DNA of 64,000 nt from Bacteriovoracaceae bacterium. GTDB lineage: Bacteria > Bdellovibrionota > Bacteriovoracia > Bacteriovoracales > Bacteriovoracaceae. The stretch spans positions 1 through 64,000 of the forward strand of contig JABGXW010000099.1 of assembly GCA_018675575.1 (NCBI GenBank). The letters are read 5' to 3'. The position numbers and the translations under genes were made by a program. Each line of letters opens with the position of its first letter. Position 1 is the first letter of the stretch. The notes under the pieces were generated by a model. It did no database searches. It was not told where the DNA came from and was given only the letters and a program-made list of their open reading frames with translations. Positions 60,748-64,000 of this stretch are shown one piece after another.

Positions 60748-61791
60748 TTAAACATATTCAAAAGACATTTTCACTTTAGCATTTGCAGCAGCATGATTAT
60801 CTTTCTTAAGCTGACGTAAGTCCTTTTTATCTTTTCTCTTTTTATGAGCTGTTTCTTTCTTATCCATGCTCTCTTCCCAGACTTTTCGTCTTTCGTCTTT
60901 GGCCTTAATCTTAGCATTATTTAAGGTCTCAAAATAAGTTTCTCGACGATACATATGAAAGACTTCATCATCAGCTCTAGGCCCATCTGGGAGAGACTTT
61001 CTTCTCAGATTGACTGTTTTTTTCAGAGAAACGTAATTCACTTTCTCCTGATCAAGAATTCCATGCTTATCAAGTCCAATAGATTCCATAAGTTTGGATT
61101 TAGACATAATCATCCATCTACCTGGTGCAATTCCATTAATAGAAAGGCCACCGATGGCCACTCTTTTAAGTTTATCCACTGTAAGCCCCATGGCCTCACA
61201 GATACGTCTAATTTCTCTATTTCGACCCTGTTGTAGTCTAAACTCTATCCAGGTCTTGGCCTGCATTTGCTTGATCACTCTAACTGAAGTTGGTTTTAAA
61301 AATCCTTCTTCTGTTTGAACACCATTTCTTAATTTAGTGAGAATGGCCTCATTAATAACACCAAATATTTTTACTTCATAAACTTTTGTAATTCCAGCGG
61401 ATGGATGAATAATTTTATTGGCCAGCTCTCCATCATTAGTCATGATGAGAAGCCCTTCTGACAAATAATCTAACCTTCCAACAGGATAGATTCTCTCTGG
61501 TATTTCTTTAACTAATTCCATGATGGTTTTTCTACCCTCTGGATCATCGAGAGTAGTCATATATCCACGTGGCTTATTAAGAACAATATAGAGTTTTTCA
61601 ACTCGTCCAATATCAATGATATCTCCGTCGACTTGGACGACATCAGCATCACAATTCACCTTTGTACCAAGTTCTGTGATGACATTATTATTGATTGTTA
61701 CTCGACCTTGAAGAATAAGAGCTTCTGCTTTTCTTCGTGACGTGACTCCACAGTCTGCAATATATTTTTGTAATCGAATTTCTACTGCCAT
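60748..61791 (-). CDS. Ribosomal large subunit pseudouridine synthase B-type (RsuA/RluB family)
   Basis: This 347-residue enzyme converts uridine to pseudouridine in rRNA. It has an S4 RNA-binding domain (RLQKYIADCGVTSRRKAEAL, from about residue 6), then the catalytic domain with YPVGRLDYLSEGLLIMTNDG carrying the catalytic Asp, and GRNREIRRICEAMGL. The family members RluB, RluE, RluF and RsuA cannot be told apart here, but length and S4 suggest RluB. The tail from about 250 is basic and unusual. A TTG at 61803 overlaps the ribosome binding site; GGAGG before the ATG at 61791 decides the start. Confidence 0.93.
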   Translation of the reverse strand: MAVEIRLQKYIADCGVTSRRKAEALILQGRVTINNNVITELGTKVNCDADVVQVDGDIIDIGRVEKLYIVLNKPRGYMTTLDDPEGRKTIMELVKEIPERIYPVGRLDYLSEGLLIMTNDGELANKIIHPSAGITKVYEVKIFGVINEAILTKLRNGVQTEEGFLKPTSVRVIKQMQAKTWIEFRLQQGRNREIRRICEAMGLTVDKLKRVAIGGLSINGIAPGRWMIMSKSKLMESIGLDKHGILDQEKVNYVSLKKTVNLRRKSLPDGPRADDEVFHMYRRETYFETLNNAKIKAKDERRKVWEESMDKKETAHKKRKDKKDLRQLKKDNHAAANAKVKMSFEYV

Positions 61792-61917
61792 TTGATCCTC
61801 CAATCTACCTTCGCGGCCGTTTGTGGTTTATTTATGAATTGAGTGGAAAATAGCGAAGTGAATGCAATAAGTCAATTCTTACCATCCACCTTCAAGTCAC
61901 TCAACTATTTGAAGGAA

Positions 61918-63486
61918 CTAGTCGTTATCGAGAAAGCCGAGGTTTATATCTAACTCAGCGGCATCTTCAGAAATCTTTTTTGTAAGAAGTTCGATATCTT
62001 CGACCCTTTTTTCTATTTCATCATGTCCATGCTCAATCTCTTCTTCGTGAACAAAAGGTGCTAAATTTAAATCTTCACCAGTTAACTTAGAAAAAGCATC
62101 ATCAAGAGCTTTTGATAACTCCTCTCTTTCTTCGCTAAAGTTTGTTAATAATTCTTTGGCATCGATAATTTCCTCAACAGATTCTTCAGGCACTTCAATT
62201 GTCTTCATTTCTAATTCTGTTTCCTCTGTAGCAAGTTCAGCAAACTCATCTTCAATTGGTAGACCAGTATCGAGGTCGATCATTTGAAATTCTTCCTCCT
62301 CTTCTACTTCTTCTTCGTTAGGAAGATTAAAAGGTCCTTCGTTTAAATTTCTAATAACTTCTGGAGAAGTAACGGCAGTAAAAAGTTCTGACTCTCCGGC
62401 TTTTTGATTCTCATTGCAAACAATTTCATTTTGAACAAATTCTTCAAGAAGGTCAAATGCCGTTTTTACATCTTCGCCTTTAGAATCTTTTCTTTTCTTC
62501 TCTTCTACTTTAAGTGATTTAGTAAAATCAGTATCTGAGCTGATCTGTTTAATTGATTCTGAAAGAGCATCTAGCTCATCAATTTCATCAAATTGGAATG
62601 CTTGCTTATCGCCGGAACTTACTATTGTTTTAATTTCACCAATTTTTGATCCCATTCCCTCATTAACAAGAGATTGTAACTCATGCTCTGGTGGTAGATC
62701 TGAAAGTGTTGATAGATTAAAGACTTCCATAAATTCTTGAGTTGTTCCGTAAAGCACAGGTTTTCCAAGCTCCTCAGAACGTCCACAAACTTTAACTAGT
62801 CTCTTGTCCATTAAACCACGAACGATATGTGAGGAGTCGACTCCTCTTATTTTATCAACTTCTGTTTTTGCTAATGGTTGTTTATAAGCGATGATTGCTA
62901 ACACTTCTAAAGCGACAGGAGTTAGTACTAGCGCATTTACTTTAAATAAGTCTTGAACAAATTTTGAATAAGTTGCTTTTGTTCTAAATTGATAACCTTC
63001 TGCAACTTCTTGCAATCTGATTCCATGATGTTTTAACTCATATTCAGCTTGAAGCTTTTCCATAGACTCATGAATAACTCTCAATGGTAGATCTTCGTCA
63101 ATTAAAGATTTTATTTTTGATAAAGAAACGGGCTTATCACTCATGAAAATAATCGTTTCAATAGCTCCACACAAAGTATCTTTTGCTAATCCTGTACGAG
63201 CCTGCCATAATTTATCTTCTTGATCTTCATCATGAAAATGATCTAGTTTTAATTCCAATAATTCTGGTTCTAACAAATCTGTTTCAGATGGATAGCGAAG
63301 GTCTGCCAAAAGCACTTCCTCTTTGTCATCGTCACTTAATTCAAGTTCCGCATTTTTAGCTTCTAATACCGTAAGTTCTGTTAGATCAACATACTGAGCT
63401 TCATACTCAGAAGTTATTTCCTCTAAAATAGCTTCTGGCATAATTGGTGATGCAGTTTCTTCTGTTATATTTTCTGTAGTGTCCAA
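61918..63486 (-). CDS. scpB: Segregation and condensation protein B with acidic extensions
   Basis: ScpB with ScpA and SMC compacts and segregates chromosomes. The winged-helix core spans about residues 105-265 (ETIIFMSDKPVSLSKIKSLI, EGYQFRTKATYSKFVQDLF, VLAIIAYKQPLAKTEVDKIRG and LVKVCGRSEELGKPVLYGTT). The total of 522 residues is about twice the usual length: an acidic N-terminal extension (1-105) and a long, very acidic C-terminal region (about 310-522, Glu-rich runs) flank the core. The start is TTG with AGGAG six bases upstream. It follows scpA after 18 bases. Confidence 0.92.
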   Translation of the reverse strand: MDTTENITEETASPIMPEAILEEITSEYEAQYVDLTELTVLEAKNAELELSDDDKEEVLLADLRYPSETDLLEPELLELKLDHFHDEDQEDKLWQARTGLAKDTLCGAIETIIFMSDKPVSLSKIKSLIDEDLPLRVIHESMEKLQAEYELKHHGIRLQEVAEGYQFRTKATYSKFVQDLFKVNALVLTPVALEVLAIIAYKQPLAKTEVDKIRGVDSSHIVRGLMDKRLVKVCGRSEELGKPVLYGTTQEFMEVFNLSTLSDLPPEHELQSLVNEGMGSKIGEIKTIVSSGDKQAFQFDEIDELDALSESIKQISSDTDFTKSLKVEEKKRKDSKGEDVKTAFDLLEEFVQNEIVCNENQKAGESELFTAVTSPEVIRNLNEGPFNLPNEEEVEEEEEFQMIDLDTGLPIEDEFAELATEETELEMKTIEVPEESVEEIIDAKELLTNFSEEREELSKALDDAFSKLTGEDLNLAPFVHEEEIEHGHDEIEKRVEDIELLTKKISEDAAELDINLGFLDND

Positions 63487-63504
63487 GTCTCTCTCCTGAG
63501 TCTT

Positions 63505-64000
63505 TTATTGCATAAGTTTAGGCGTCTCAATATCGAGGTTTTTAAACTCTTGCGGTTGTGTATTTGTTGTCCCTAGTTCTTTACTTTCTTCCACTAATAC
63601 GGCGTCCATCAATTCTTGTGGAATCTCTGGTATAGTTTCTTCAATTACCGCTTCAATTAATTCTTCTGTCTCCTCCTCAAATCCATCTGCCTTACTGAGG
63701 TCAAAGTCATCTAAAGAATTAACAACATTAATATAAATACTTCCCATAGTTTCATTTTGAAAGATTTCAATTTTTTTAAGTCGAGCGAGTTCAAGCAAAG
63801 AAATAAAAGTGATCACTGTATTATCTTTTCCTGGCTCACCATGGGACTTAATTAAGTCAGTCAATGTACTTTCTGAACCTACTTCTAAATTTTCCTTTAG
63901 GTACGCAAGCTTTTCTTTAATAGATAATCGATCTCTTCTAATAATAGTATATTTTCTCTTCTCTTTGTGAAGAAAGTCCATCATCACTTCTGTTAATTTT
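63505..64000 (-). CDS. scpA: Segregation and condensation protein A (C-terminal part)
   Basis: The frame stays open to the right edge, so this is the C-terminal part of ScpA, the kleisin bridging SMC heads. The internal GTG at 63987 is not the start; in-frame codons continue upstream. The winged-helix with VITFISLLELARLKKIEIFQ (about 40-60 of the visible part) is the ScpA C-terminal signature that binds SMC. The last 70 residues are acidic, with Glu-rich segments like those in ScpB. It precedes scpB by 18 bases, the standard scpA-scpB order. Confidence 0.9.
   Translation of the reverse strand, partial: KLTEVMMDFLHKEKRKYTIIRRDRLSIKEKLAYLKENLEVGSESTLTDLIKSHGEPGKDNTVITFISLLELARLKKIEIFQNETMGSIYINVVNSLDDFDLSKADGFEEETEELIEAVIEETIPEIPQELMDAVLVEESKELGTTNTQPQEFKNLDIETPKLMQ

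Noticed and set aside
63505-63987. Stand-alone 160-residue protein starting at GTG 63987
   Set aside because: In-frame codons continue to the window edge and the content matches the C-terminal winged helix of ScpA, so it is a partial gene.

Overview
This is an AT-rich chromosomal window (about 35% G+C by eye) from a flagellated, diderm bacterium. Outer-membrane barrel proteins ending in Phe, Lgt, an LptF/G-type permease, lipoproteins and a LysM lytic transglycosylase all point to a Gram-negative envelope. The AT-rich coding, many orphan secreted proteins, tetratricopeptide proteins, and a flagellar cluster headed by an unusual regulator best fit the Bdellovibrionota, probably a Bacteriovorax/Halobacteriovorax-type predator. 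That assignment is an inference from gene content and was not tested by a search. Most of the window is ordinary core genome; there is no prophage, CRISPR array or defence island.

Layout. 1-7643 (minus) is a flagellar basal-body operon (TPR protein, degenerate AAA+ regulator, flgB, flgC, fliE, fliF running off the left edge), preceded by a full NtrC-type response regulator. 7728-7760 is a REP-like double hairpin. 8135-20239 (minus) carries metK, a putative wall hydrolase overlapping mpl, a serine hydrolase, ppdK, glycyl-tRNA synthetase, an MsbA-like exporter and recO. 21094-28391 mixes both strands: rsmE-glycosyltransferase-Nfu, a nitrilase and UDP-glucose dehydrogenase, a flippase-like protein, a zinc-protease-like protein and a second related glycosyltransferase. 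28394-34640 (minus) holds a Trk/Ktr potassium transporter, a HAMP-PAS protein without an output domain, lepA and an orphan gene.

34701-41272 has an RNA methyltransferase, a TPR lipoprotein, rodZ, an LptF/G permease (opposite strand), pepA and trmL. 41280-42058 is a compact RAYT-type transposase unit bounded by perfect 24-bp inverted repeats. 42213-44654 encodes two tandem, related porin-like proteins joined by a strong intercistronic hairpin. 44813-51404 includes an orphan protein, MltD-like transglycosylase, a dicarboxylate/glutamate symporter, lgt and another orphan. 51601-54286 (plus) is a ribosome-biogenesis run: rplU, rpmA, obg, rsfS, rlmH. 54311-56661 (minus) couples trpS, an Lrp-type regulator and a free-standing acyltransferase catalytic domain. 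An initiator tRNA, several secreted orphans including a Tyr/His-rich protein, and rluB, scpB and the 3' part of scpA complete the window.

Start codons were adjusted where an internal ATG carries the ribosome binding site: the degenerate regulator, serine hydrolase, glycyl-tRNA synthetase, the 20232 gene, both RNA-associated enzymes lepA and rluB, the transposase, the first porin and the 50589 gene. The points most worth a second look are the transposase unit and its possible relative at 7728, the ATPase-dead flagellar regulator, the porin pair with its hairpin, the Tyr/His-rich secreted protein, and an apparent excess of the palindrome AGGCCT across the whole window.
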